From an uncultured Collinsella sp. (GTDB lineage Bacteria; Actinomycetota; Coriobacteriia; Coriobacteriales; Coriobacteriaceae): a stretch of 64,000 bases of DNA. The first letter of the stretch is position 1. Every line of letters starts with the position of its first letter. The stretch covers positions 62,001 to 126,000 of the forward strand of contig CATWVA010000001.1 in assembly GCA_958354105.1 (NCBI GenBank), written 5' to 3'. Made by a program: the position numbers and the translations under genes. Shown here in pieces: positions 8,846 through 18,277 of this stretch. The notes under the pieces were generated by a model. It was not told the DNA's origin, did no database searches, and saw nothing but the letters and a program-made list of their open reading frames with translations.

Positions 8846-11800
8846 CTACCGACGTTTGGTGAACACGAACACACCGATGACTGCGAGACCGATCACGCCG
8901 GCCGCCACGCCAACAATGGCGAGCGGGTTGAAGCCAGACTCCTGTGCCGGAGCAGCAGCGGACTTCTTAGCAGCGGTCGTAGCAGACGAGCCCGTATCGG
9001 ACTTGCCATCCTTCTTGCCGGACTTATCGGAATCCTTCTTGGAATCCTTATCGTCCTTGGTCTCGTTCGTGGTGGTCGTGGAGACCGGCTTCTGACCCGG
9101 CGAGACAGCACCGCCGGACTGCTGCCCGTTCGTACCGTTGCCAGAACCGGAGCCGCCATTGCCGCCAGAACCGCCGTTGTTGTCAGCGGCCTTCTTGATC
9201 CACTTGGCATACAGCGTCATATCAGCCGTCACCGCAACGCTAAAGTCATACGCCTTTGTACAAGCTTCATCGGTGTACCAACCAGCGAAGGTATAGCCCT
9301 CGCGCGTCGGATCGGTCGGCTTGCTGACAGTCGAGCCCGAAGCGGGGGTCTGACCATTGACCGACGAGCCGCCCTGAGCATCAAACTTGACGCGATGGAC
9401 CTGAGATTTCACACAGAAGAGATGGCCCGAATCGTTGGTGTAATACAGATTGCCGAACTGATCGCAGACAACCGAGGCCATGCAATAGTTGGCATATCCA
9501 GAACCGGGAACGAACACCTCGGTTGCCTCGGCATCGCCCAGCTTGTACATGTACACGCCACCGCCGGTAGTGTAGTTAGGCCAATTGCCCTTGGCGCCGT
9601 TCAAGGTGAAATATACGTACGTCTCGCCATCATGCGTTGAGACGAGCGGCGTGCCCTTGGACTCAAAGCCAAGCTCTTCGCCATCGGCCTTCGTAATCTG
9701 CTTCACACTCATATCGGAGAGGTCAATGATCGAAAGCAGGCCCTTAGCCTTAGCCTTAGCCTTGGCCTTAGCCTTCCAATTGTTCACGGTTGTCCCGCCA
9801 ATAAAAGCATACTTACCACTGAAAACGGGCGTCGAAGTCGAATAAGCGGCAAACTGAACTTTCGCGGCCTCAGTAATGGAACCATCGGAACCAATGGTCA
9901 GCTTGTGCAACGTACCATCGTCGCGCGTAACAGCATATATATAACCGTCATGAACGGTAAGCGCCGAACGGATGTTGCCACCAGACAGCTTAATCGAACC
10001 AACAAGCTTTGACAGATCGGCAGAATACACGCGCACCTGGCCATAGTCGCCGCCAACGACATAGTAGCCATTTACCATCAGGCCGCCAGACCAGTAGTAA
10101 CCTCCGTCAGCGACGGAGGCGCTACCGGCGATGGCGCCCGTGTGAATATTGATGCGCCTGACCGTACCGTTTTGCACGTCATTGCCATTGCCAGACCAAT
10201 AATCAAGGGTGTTGATATAGACGTAGTCGCCGTCAACGGTCAACGAAGACAGGTTCTGCTTCGTAAATGCATCGGAATACCAAAGCGTCTCAAACGTTTT
10301 CGCCGAAACAGCCTGCAGATAGCCGCCGGAAAGCGGAATCAAAATAATGCCTTGCGCAATAACAGGACGGCAGGTGGTATCCATGGAAGAGCCAAGCTCA
10401 AGAGATCGCAGAACGGAACCCGTCTCGGGATCAATCTCATTCAGGACAGCATTCCACGTCTTTCCACCCCATACCGAAGCGCCCGTGACAAGGTATACCT
10501 TTCCGTTCGCGACAATGGGGTCAGACGCAGAGGCGCTTGCACCTGCCTTCTGCTGCTCTTCGGTCAGAAGATTAAGTGCCCAAGAAGGCGTATCGGTCTT
10601 TGTTGTAGGCGTAAGGGCGTCCGTCGAGGATCCCGAGCCGCCGTTCGCAAAACCATTCCATGCCGCATCGACATCGGGATGCTCCGTTCCGGGATTGGTA
10701 GCAGGAGCCGTCGAGGGCTTCTGCGTGCCGTCACCCTTAACATAACGGAACTCGACGCAATCGCCGTTCTTGAGGTAGTAGCTCGGAGCACCGACGCTCG
10801 CATACCCATTGTTTACAAAGAACGACCAGTAGCTGTACGGCGCGGCGCTCGTTGTGCTCAGCACGCGGCCATCGGGCATCGTCGCACTCGTAAGACCCCA
10901 TGCATTTGCTTCGAGGTTCGTGCAACCGGCAGCCGTCATAAGCTGCTCGAGCACCGACTCGGCCGTCGTGTCTTCGTCGGCAGGAAGCGTGAGCTCGGTC
11001 AAGGGCGCCACCGATTGCTCGGTATAATTGCCGTCAGCATCACTTGCGGAAACGCCCGTGACCTTGGCCGTCACCGTAATGGTCTTGCCCTCGTTCGGGT
11101 TGTCGAGCCCCGTCGTTCCCTTGACGTTTACCGTCGCAGAAACATCCAAGCCGGCAAGCACCGCGTAGTCCGAATTGTCGGGATAGCGCTCGGCATAACG
11201 GGCAAAACGCTCACTCTTCAGACGGCCGCTAATTGTGACTTTCGTGTTGTATTCGGGCTGAGTGAAGATAAGGTTCTCATGCGCGATAACCCTCGGTTTG
11301 CTCGACTTGAGCAAACGATAGGTGTTCTCCGTGCCGCCGGGGAGCTCACTGAACACGAAGCCGTAGTGGCCTGCAGCCTCTTCGGAGGAATAGCACCAGT
11401 TAACTGCATATCCCTGACCGTACACCTTCAACGGCGCATGCAAGTTCCCCGTTACATTGGACGCATCCTGCCCGTCAAGAATACCCTGAGAGAATGTTGA
11501 CTTTGCAAGGCTCAGGTGGAACAGCTCGGCATCGAGCTCGTTCTGATCCTGCGGAGCAATCGCAAAATCGAGGGTCTTACTAGCCGTGACCTCGGAGTTC
11601 GACTTATCGGTCACCGTAAGGGTAATCTTGGTCTTCGCTGCCTCGGTGCCAGGCAGCGGCTGGTAGACCGTGCCCTTGTAACCGTTAAACGTGATGTTAT
11701 CGGTGCTGGCGGAGTACTCGACCTTGTAGTACTTGCCGTCGATATTGAGCGTGCTCGTGCGCGGCATCTGCAGGTCGGCGGTCAAGCCGTCCTTGTTGGC

Positions 11801-14800
11801 GACCGCGTCGGTGCCGGAGTACTTGATGTTGTCGTAAGTAAACGCCGCGTCGACCTTCTCCTGCAGCGCCTTCTTGTCGGCAGCGACCTTCTCGGGGTCG
11901 CCCTTGACGGTCACGGTGAAGTCGTGCGAGCCGGCAAGCTTGATGTCGCCGCTCGTAACCGTAACCTTGGCGGTCAGCGTCACGTCTCGATCGCTCGATG
12001 CGCGCGAAACCTTACCCGTCTTATCTTCCCAGCTATAACCAGAAACAAACAGGCGCTCGGTGTCGGAGCTTGTCCATTCAACAGAGAATTTCTTTGCGGA
12101 ACCCGCCTTGTACGGAAGCGTGACATTTTGGGTCACGCCATCGGCGGACTCGCCCGCCGTGTAGCCAATCTGCAGGGATTCGGCAGCACTGTCAAGAAGG
12201 TCTTGCAGCTTAGCCTCGTCCCAAGCAACCTGCACCGTCTTGTTGGGCTGGTAATACTCGGTCTTCTCGCCGTCACGCGACAGCTCAAACACCACATCGG
12301 CACTACGCAGACCGTCGATGTTGTAACCAGTGTAATCGTTGGGGTCAATGAAGAAGAACGTCACATCGCCGTTGGTCTTATCCTGGGCGTCGGAGATACC
12401 GACCGTGGCCTTGGCGTCCTCTGCCTTAAAGGCAACGCCGCCCTCGGAGACCCTAACGTCAACGTCGGTAAATCCCAGATCGGCAAGCTGCGCCTTCAGA
12501 ACATCGTTGACGTTGCCGCCCTTGGCGCTGTAATCAACAACGATCTGCTTATTGGCATCGTTGAGCTTTTGGACTGCAGCCTCAAGCGAGCCCGCAGCGA
12601 TAACCTTGTTGGTGGAGACGAGCTCGACCGTCGAGCTTCCGCTCGTGGCGACAGCCTTCAGATACTTGCCAGCAGCAGATGCCGAGACCGTCGCCTCGGC
12701 GCCCGACATATCGGACAGCCGCGTCCAGTCGGCCGCGGGAGCCTTCGCGTCGTCGGCCGCATACCAGGCAACAGTCGACTGGCCGGTGACGTCGATACCG
12801 TTGGTGGCCGAACCGTCGGCGCGCTTGGCCTGCGCCGTCGCCTTAACGCTATCGCCCGAGACGAGATGGGTCGAATCGCTATTGATCTGCGGCGTAGTGG
12901 TCACGCGCAGCAGGTTATACTCCCCTGCTGCGGTAACGCTATCGGGCGAAACCCACTCAACGGTGTTGTCGAGGGCGCTCGCCGTAACTTTGATGCGCTT
13001 GCCAACAAGCGCGTCCGAAATAGTCAGGCTGCCATCAGTCGTATCGATGCCGTCGGTAAGCTCAGTCCAATCGGCATCGCCCTCGCCCTTGGCATACCAC
13101 GCCATGGTCAACTCGGCATCGTCGGGCACATCCTTCGTCGAGCCCGACCAGCTGCCCGGAACCTGCACGCTCGGTGTGATCTTTGAGCCCACGCTGAGCG
13201 TAACGTTCTTATCGGCAAGCTCAATGCCTGCCAGCTTGTACTGACCCTTAAGCGTCACGGGGCCGAGCGGGGCAACGGACTGCGTGCCGCCGTAGGAGCT
13301 CTTCTTCTGCGTGCTGGAAACGGTATTTTCGCTCGTAACCTTCACGCGCAGGTACTTGCCGGCATAGGCGGCGTCAACGGTATAGGTCGCCTCGGTGGCA
13401 CCGGGGATATCGGTATAGGCGGAGTCGTAGCTCGAGCTGCTGTTTGCATACTGCCACTGGTAGGTCACGTTATCGGTGCGGTCGATATAGTGATAGTTGG
13501 AGCCGTCCTTTTTGCGCACCTTGGTCTTGAGCGTATCGCCCACATGCACGCCGTTGGTGGCAGGAGAGCCCTCGAACTGCACGTCGTAAAGCTCGACTTG
13601 GCCAGCGACGGAGACAGGACCCGCCGCATAATAGTTAGGCCCCTGCTCACCGTAACCGCCGTTGGCCTTGGCCACGACGTAGTAGCCCTTAAGGAAAGCG
13701 GTCACTGTCAGGGTGTTGCCGGTCTCACCCTCGATAGGCGTGTTGCACTTGCTTGCGGTGTTCGAGGTGCCCTTATACCACTGCCACGTGACATGTGAAT
13801 CGGTGGTAACGTCGGTGGAACCCGCCTTGGCGGTCGCCGTAATCGTGGAACCAACCTCAACTTTGCCCGAAGTCGGGCTCATAGTCACGCTCGTGATATT
13901 AATTGAACCGGCAGCAGCAACGAGAGCGCCCGTCGAGTTGGTCAAGCTATAAGAGCCGATCTTCGAGGACATCTTGCACTTGAGGTACTTGCCGCCCAAA
14001 GCTTCGGTAAGCTCGAGGGTCTCACCCGTGGCGCCCGCGATATCGGTATACGTGCCGCCCTTGGTGTCAGAGCTCTGCCACTGATAGTTGAGCTTGCTCG
14101 CGTCGACGAACGCGCCGTACGCGCCGCCCTTCTCCTTGGCGCGGGCCTTAGCGGTATCCCCCACCGCAAAGACGCTCGTGTTGTCCTTGGTGTTAACGAT
14201 AGACACGGCCGAAAGCTCGACCGCACCGGCCTGTTTGACCTTGCTGGAAGTGGTCTTGCTCACCGTGTTGACGCCGGCGTTGGCCTCGACCCTGATGTAC
14301 TTGCCCTCAAGGTCGTCGCCCACCACGAGCGAAGCACCCGTCTCGCCCTCGATCTTGGTAAAGCCCGAGTACTGCGAGGTGGATGCGGACCACGTGTAGG
14401 TAACCTTGGCGTCGGCGGGGGCTTGCTGATAATAGCTTATGTACGGAGTCGCCGTCAGGGTATCACCTATGCTCGGCGTGTCGCTATTCAGCTTGACGCT
14501 GTTAAGCTCCATCTGACCGGCGCCCAGCACGGGGCCAGGAATGTAGTTGGCATTGATGCCCGAGCCGGAAGAAACGGACGGACCATAGTAGTCCTTGCCA
14601 TCAACCGTTACCTTGCAGATGAAGTATTTGCCTTCCATCGCGGCGGTGACGGCGAGCGACTGCTCGTGGCCTACGACCTCGGTGTAGTCGGCGACATTGC
14701 TGCTGGCCCTAGTCGTACCGGCGAGCCAGGTGTAAGTCCAAGTGCCGGGATTGGCAACGGACTCAGTCGAAGTGCCGTACCAGTCGTCCTCGACCTCATC

Positions 14801-15325
14801 GTACATATTTGCCCAAAGCGTCTCACCGGCCTTGAGCGCGCCCGACTTCGTGGAATAGGAGCTGTCCTTATCCTTGGTATCCTGGATGAAGACCTTGGCC
14901 TCGCTCGAAAGCGTTGTGGCAGACGCGGCGGCAACGACGTTCTTCTGCTCCGAAGCAGCAGGCGTCGCAGCAGAGTTCTCGGACTCAGTCGCGTTGCCTG
15001 CGGCGGTGTCGGCACCATTCGCGGCACTCGCAGTTGCGCCCTGATCTGCGCCGGCGTCATCGGCAGCGGCGCTCGCCGCCGCACTGTTCGCGCCGGTGTC
15101 GGCAGCGGTGCCATCGTCGGCCGCCGCGCCCTCGCCGCCCGTCGCAGCCTGCGCCACGGCCTCGGCAATGCCCTCGGCGCCCTCGGCCCAAAGTTGCGCC
15201 GGCGTGGTGCCAAAAGCCATGGCAAAAGCCAGGAACGCCACCAGACCGCGCTTGGCTACGCCGCGGGCAATCGCTCCATGACAACGCCACGAGGCGCGTT
15301 GGCACTCATCCTCAAACATATCCAT
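8846..15325 (-). CDS. Giant multidomain surface protein (Ig-like repeats, DUF4430, PQQ-like propeller, InlB-type repeat)
   Basis: 2159 residues from the ATG at 15325, chosen because AGGAGA stands just upstream; the frame is open to 15469 without a good signal. Order: signal segment (GLVAFLAFAMAFGTTPAQLW); Ala/Thr-rich spacer to ~130; tandem Ig-like modules to ~900, each with a 'V/E-GDTLKA...W' strand pattern; further beta modules; a DUF4430 domain at ~1417-1532 (YSYWSFFVNNGYASVG, LKNGDCVEFRYV); a PQQ-like beta-propeller ~1580-1975; one InlB/Listeria-Bacteroides repeat ~1977-2042 (GYTFAGWYTDEACT); a Ser/Gly/Lys stalk; and a C-terminal membrane helix ending FVFTKRR. No LPxTG motif was seen, so it is probably held by the C-terminal helix. 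A run of five Lys-Ala pairs sits in the propeller. Likely an adhesin or ligand-binding protein; see the riboswitch entry. Confidence 0.85.
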   Translation of the reverse strand: MDMFEDECQRASWRCHGAIARGVAKRGLVAFLAFAMAFGTTPAQLWAEGAEGIAEAVAQAATGGEGAAADDGTAADTGANSAAASAAADDAGADQGATASAANGADTAAGNATESENSAATPAASEQKNVVAAASATTLSSEAKVFIQDTKDKDSSYSTKSGALKAGETLWANMYDEVEDDWYGTSTESVANPGTWTYTWLAGTTRASSNVADYTEVVGHEQSLAVTAAMEGKYFICKVTVDGKDYYGPSVSSGSGINANYIPGPVLGAGQMELNSVKLNSDTPSIGDTLTATPYISYYQQAPADAKVTYTWSASTSQYSGFTKIEGETGASLVVGDDLEGKYIRVEANAGVNTVSKTTSSKVKQAGAVELSAVSIVNTKDNTSVFAVGDTAKARAKEKGGAYGAFVDASKLNYQWQSSDTKGGTYTDIAGATGETLELTEALGGKYLKCKMSSKIGSYSLTNSTGALVAAAGSINITSVTMSPTSGKVEVGSTITATAKAGSTDVTTDSHVTWQWYKGTSNTASKCNTPIEGETGNTLTVTAFLKGYYVVAKANGGYGEQGPNYYAAGPVSVAGQVELYDVQFEGSPATNGVHVGDTLKTKVRKKDGSNYHYIDRTDNVTYQWQYANSSSSYDSAYTDIPGATEATYTVDAAYAGKYLRVKVTSENTVSSTQKKSSYGGTQSVAPLGPVTLKGQYKLAGIELADKNVTLSVGSKITPSVQVPGSWSGSTKDVPDDAELTMAWYAKGEGDADWTELTDGIDTTDGSLTISDALVGKRIKVTASALDNTVEWVSPDSVTAAGEYNLLRVTTTPQINSDSTHLVSGDSVKATAQAKRADGSATNGIDVTGQSTVAWYAADDAKAPAADWTRLSDMSGAEATVSASAAGKYLKAVATSGSSTVELVSTNKVIAAGSLEAAVQKLNDANKQIVVDYSAKGGNVNDVLKAQLADLGFTDVDVRVSEGGVAFKAEDAKATVGISDAQDKTNGDVTFFFIDPNDYTGYNIDGLRSADVVFELSRDGEKTEYYQPNKTVQVAWDEAKLQDLLDSAAESLQIGYTAGESADGVTQNVTLPYKAGSAKKFSVEWTSSDTERLFVSGYSWEDKTGKVSRASSDRDVTLTAKVTVTSGDIKLAGSHDFTVTVKGDPEKVAADKKALQEKVDAAFTYDNIKYSGTDAVANKDGLTADLQMPRTSTLNIDGKYYKVEYSASTDNITFNGYKGTVYQPLPGTEAAKTKITLTVTDKSNSEVTASKTLDFAIAPQDQNELDAELFHLSLAKSTFSQGILDGQDASNVTGNLHAPLKVYGQGYAVNWCYSSEEAAGHYGFVFSELPGGTENTYRLLKSSKPRVIAHENLIFTQPEYNTKVTISGRLKSERFARYAERYPDNSDYAVLAGLDVSATVNVKGTTGLDNPNEGKTITVTAKVTGVSASDADGNYTEQSVAPLTELTLPADEDTTAESVLEQLMTAAGCTNLEANAWGLTSATMPDGRVLSTTSAAPYSYWSFFVNNGYASVGAPSYYLKNGDCVEFRYVKGDGTQKPSTAPATNPGTEHPDVDAAWNGFANGGSGSSTDALTPTTKTDTPSWALNLLTEEQQKAGASASASDPIVANGKVYLVTGASVWGGKTWNAVLNEIDPETGSVLRSLELGSSMDTTCRPVIAQGIILIPLSGGYLQAVSAKTFETLWYSDAFTKQNLSSLTVDGDYVYINTLDYWSGNGNDVQNGTVRRINIHTGAIAGSASVADGGYYWSGGLMVNGYYVVGGDYGQVRVYSADLSKLVGSIKLSGGNIRSALTVHDGYIYAVTRDDGTLHKLTIGSDGSITEAAKVQFAAYSTSTPVFSGKYAFIGGTTVNNWKAKAKAKAKAKGLLSIIDLSDMSVKQITKADGEELGFESKGTPLVSTHDGETYVYFTLNGAKGNWPNYTTGGGVYMYKLGDAEATEVFVPGSGYANYCMASVVCDQFGNLYYTNDSGHLFCVKSQVHRVKFDAQGGSSVNGQTPASGSTVSKPTDPTREGYTFAGWYTDEACTKAYDFSVAVTADMTLYAKWIKKAADNNGGSGGNGGSGSGNGTNGQQSGGAVSPGQKPVSTTTTNETKDDKDSKKDSDKSGKKDGKSDTGSSATTAAKKSAAAPAQESGFNPLAIVGVAAGVIGLAVIGVFVFTKRR

Positions 15326-15474
15326 TTGTCTCCTATTGTCTGAACTTGGGACATTGCCCAGCGGCTGCCCCACGTCATCGCGCATGTTGCGCTCGAGTTC
15401 CCCCATCGGGGTCCCCCTTCCCTCCAGAGCCCAACGCGTACCGGCGGCATGCGCCGCGGTCGCGCACAAGATGG

Positions 15475-15650
15475 GAGGCGATCCGACTTAACCTTACCGA
15501 CCCGGGCGCGCCGTCCGATCTGCGACGCGAACATCCCGGGCCAAGAGGAATTACGGTTACTGGTACAGCCGAGGACTTGCACCCCGATTCTCCCAAACGC
15601 GCAGGAAAACCGCGCATTCGTGCGTCTCCGCACCACCATCTAGGCCATCG
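15475..15650 (-). promoter_or_regulatory. Cobalamin-riboswitch-like leader of the giant surface protein operon
   Basis: Read 5' to 3' on the minus strand, the region has GGGAGAATC, then GGTGCAAGTCC, then GGCTGTACCAGTAACCGTAA, and ~70 bases later AAGTCGGATCGCC. The GGTGnRAnTCC block, the CTGT(a)CC.gtAAC.GTaA block (variant of the B12 box) and the late AGTCGGA element occur in the order and spacing of the cobalamin riboswitch. A GC-rich stem lies 5' of them. It ends about 150 bases before the chosen start codon. The match is by eye only; a covariance-model scan (Rfam RF00174) is decisive. Confidence 0.65.
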
Positions 15651-15769
15651 ATTATTACTGTCAGTATGGTAGCACGCAAAAGGGCCCCGCACGCAGGCGA
15701 AGCCCAAGGTAAAAGCTATGGTTTGCGATAGGAAGGGCTGTCGGCGGACCTTGCAAGAATAGCCCGTTT

Positions 15770-15923
15770 CAAAACTATGCCGGATTACGGGGATGATTCA
15801 GCACCTCGCAACCATATCTGCCATTTTCGAAAACCAACGACTCATCTACCTGCGGTTTTAAAAGCGCGAATTTCGGCATGGTCGAGGTTCGGCACTCCAG
15901 CCCCGTAAACCGGCATAGTTTTG
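15770..15923. repeat. 23 bp inverted repeat with long imperfect arms
   Basis: Bases 15770-15792 (CAAAACTATGCCGG...) match the reverse complement of 15901-15923 at 22 of 23 positions. Partial similarity continues inward (ACCTCG...ACCAT in both arms), so the element may fold into a hairpin of ~60 bp arms. It lies between the riboswitch-controlled operon and the UbiB-like gene, in a stretch without any supported gene. It could be a dispersed intergenic element or a structured RNA. Confidence 0.6.
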
Positions 15924-15989
15924 TTCGGACCAGCCCACGCCGGCGCGACGCAAGGCAAAATAACCCGTTTCCCCGACCCCGGGAAATCG

Positions 15990-17753
15990 TTAATGCTTGC
16001 CGCCGTGACTGTTGCGCCAGATCTCGCGGCCCAGCATCAGCGCCAGCACCAGCGCGCTCACGTAGCCCATAAAGCCAATGACCGGGATACCAAACACGAC
16101 CGGCTCGATGCGCGCGTAGTACACCACCGACGAACCGATAAACAGGCCGGCGATTACAATTGCCATCGACATGCGATCGATAATTCCGCCCAGCTGTCGC
16201 AGCGCCTTATCGCTGCTCATAATCTGCGTGTTCACCTTAAGCTGGCCACGCGTGAGCATGCGCGACGCCAAGCCCAGATACTCGGCCGCCTCGAGCGAGC
16301 CTTTTGCCGCGCGATAGCTGCTCGCGGCAAGATCGCGTCCCATATCGCGCATGCGCGCATAGGTGCTCTTCTCGTTTTTGATGTGCGTCTGGATAATCTG
16401 GATCATATTGACGTTGGGCATGTACTCGGTCAGCAGACCCTCGAGTGTCACCATGCCGCGGGCGAACATCGTCACCACGCTCGGCAGCTCAACGTCATTC
16501 TTGCGCGCCAGGTTTAACAGCGAGGTCAAAAACTCGCCGATATCCAGGTCCTTAAGATCGAGGCCCGCAAAGTCGGCGACGATAAAGTCCAAGTCGGACA
16601 AAAAGGCCGAATGGTCGAGCTCGGCCGAGTCGCCGCGCGTCACGGCGAAGCGCATAAGCGAATCCTTGAGCTTGGGCACGTCGCCCTCGGCCACGGCGAA
16701 AATCATGTCCTTAACGATACCGCGGTCGTGGCTCGACATGCGCCCGACCATGCCCAGGTCAATAAAGTAGACGACGCCGTCCTTGAGAATGATGTTTCCC
16801 GCATGCGGGTCGGCATGGAAAAAGCCATCATCGAGCACCTGCGTCGAATAGTCCTCGACAATCGCCGAGCCGATTTTTTCCAGGTCATAGCCCTCGGCCA
16901 CCAAGCGCTCGGGATCGGCAATCGAGATGCCGTCGACGTAATCCATGACCACGACATGCTCGGTGCAAAGGTCCAGGTAAGATTTGGGGCACGACACGCC
17001 GCGCACGCTCTTATGGAACTCATAGAAATCGTTGAGGTTTTTGGCCTCGGCCAAAAAGTTGGTCTCCTCGCGAAACGAGGTCCACAGCTCCTCGACCACG
17101 CCATGCAAGTCAACAAACTGGTCGGTGTTGACGAACTTGGAAACGATGCGCACCACCGAACGGATGATGTCGATGTCCTGCGCCATGACCTGTTGCGCGC
17201 CGGGGCGCTGCACCTTAACGGCCACGTCCTCGCCCGTCACCAGGCGGGCACGGTGCACCTGCGCAAGCGACGCGCTACCGAGCGGGTTGGGGTCGATCGC
17301 GTCGAACATCTGCCCCAGGCGCTGGCCGTACTCCTCTTCCAGACAGCGGAGCACTACCTCATACGGCACCGGCTCTACGTCGGAGCGCAGGCGACGCAGC
17401 TCGTCGCAAAACCGCTGCGGCAAAATCTCGGAGCGGTTAGCCAGAATCTGCCCCATCTTGACGAACATGGGGCCGAGCTCTTCGAGCAGACGGCGCAGAC
17501 GCACCGGCGTGAGGTTATCCCACACGCGGTACTTTTTGACCAGGCGAACAATCTGCCCGATGCGCTCGCGGCGACCCGCCGGCGTGAGCTGGTATTCTTC
17601 ATCCGGCGCCATCGCGTCGGGCTCCTCGGGGACCATATCGACAGCGCGCGGCTTCTTGCGAGCGCCCGAGACGACGGCATCGACCTCATCGACAACCGCC
17701 GCCTCGTCACCCAAGGGATCTAGATTGTTGTAATCGGTGGTGGAATCTGCCAT
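15990..17753 (-). CDS. ABC1/UbiB (AarF) family atypical kinase-like membrane protein
   Basis: 587 residues. After an acidic N-terminal ~65 residues comes the ABC1 core: LGPMFVKMGQILANR (KxGQ motif that covers the nucleotide pocket), the Ala-rich loop GSASLAQVHRARL, VAVKVQRPG with the ATP-binding Lys, FREETNFLAEAKN, the catalytic-loop region FFHADPHAGNI, and YFIDLGMVG with the metal-binding Asp. Two hydrophobic helices close the C-terminus (IVIAGLFIGSSVVYYA and FGIPVIGFMGYVSALVLALML). In other bacteria these proteins help isoprenoid quinone synthesis or lipid handling. No quinone gene is visible here, so the substrate is open. It starts 8 bp after a phasin-like gene in the same operon. Confidence 0.85.
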   Translation of the reverse strand: MADSTTDYNNLDPLGDEAAVVDEVDAVVSGARKKPRAVDMVPEEPDAMAPDEEYQLTPAGRRERIGQIVRLVKKYRVWDNLTPVRLRRLLEELGPMFVKMGQILANRSEILPQRFCDELRRLRSDVEPVPYEVVLRCLEEEYGQRLGQMFDAIDPNPLGSASLAQVHRARLVTGEDVAVKVQRPGAQQVMAQDIDIIRSVVRIVSKFVNTDQFVDLHGVVEELWTSFREETNFLAEAKNLNDFYEFHKSVRGVSCPKSYLDLCTEHVVVMDYVDGISIADPERLVAEGYDLEKIGSAIVEDYSTQVLDDGFFHADPHAGNIILKDGVVYFIDLGMVGRMSSHDRGIVKDMIFAVAEGDVPKLKDSLMRFAVTRGDSAELDHSAFLSDLDFIVADFAGLDLKDLDIGEFLTSLLNLARKNDVELPSVVTMFARGMVTLEGLLTEYMPNVNMIQIIQTHIKNEKSTYARMRDMGRDLAASSYRAAKGSLEAAEYLGLASRMLTRGQLKVNTQIMSSDKALRQLGGIIDRMSMAIVIAGLFIGSSVVYYARIEPVVFGIPVIGFMGYVSALVLALMLGREIWRNSHGGKH

Positions 17754-17761
17754 CTGCGCTG

Positions 17762-18178
17762 CTACTCGGCCTCTTCGGTATCCTTCGCATCGTCGGGCTC
17801 AACGGACTCGACGGGCACCGAGGTCACGTTGTCCTCGACCGAATCGACGATGTCGCGCACATGGGCCAGGAAGGCCGTGCGCTCGGGGGCGGTCATAACG
17901 CGGACGCGGGCAAGGATGAGCTCGTCGAGCACGCGCTGGGCCGCGGTCTCGCCCTGCATGCCCAAGCGCTCGGTCAGATCGGAGATGGTACCGCCGGCCT
18001 GCTCGAACATGTCGGACACGCTGCGGGCGATATCGGGGGTGGCGGTGTCCTTGCGGACCTGCTCGCCCTTGGTGTTAAGGTCGTCGAGGACCTTCTTGCC
18101 GCCTTCGACAGCAACGGCGGCAGCGCCAAAGCCAACGTTGATGGCGCCGTTAACAAGCTGATCGAGTTTCATAACCAT
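17762..18178 (-). CDS. Phasin-like/coiled-coil protein paired with the UbiB homologue
   Basis: 138 residues from the ATG at 18178, with GGAG 7 bases upstream; an in-frame ATG 12 bases earlier lacks a signal. The N-terminal half (LDQLVNGAINVGFGAAAVAV, KKVLDDLNTKGEQVRK) reads like the amphipathic helix found in phasin-related proteins. The C-terminus is acidic. It precedes the ABC1/UbiB-like gene by 8 bp, so the two are co-transcribed and probably act together. Phasins coat lipid or polyester granules and UbiB proteins act on lipids, so a membrane-lipid role is a reasonable guess but not shown. Confidence 0.6.
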   Translation of the reverse strand: MVMKLDQLVNGAINVGFGAAAVAVEGGKKVLDDLNTKGEQVRKDTATPDIARSVSDMFEQAGGTISDLTERLGMQGETAAQRVLDELILARVRVMTAPERTAFLAHVRDIVDSVEDNVTSVPVESVEPDDAKDTEEAE

Positions 18179-18277
18179 GGTTGTCTCCAATCATAAACAA
18201 CTGCATTGGCGTTCTTGTACCCAAGATCGAGTGAAAGCGACAAAGCGTTTTAGCGCTATTCGATCGACGGGAAATCC

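Noticed and set aside
8846..9100. LPxTG sorting signal at the end of the giant protein
   Set aside because: The tail is a membrane helix plus KRR, but no LPxTG or LAxTG motif precedes it.
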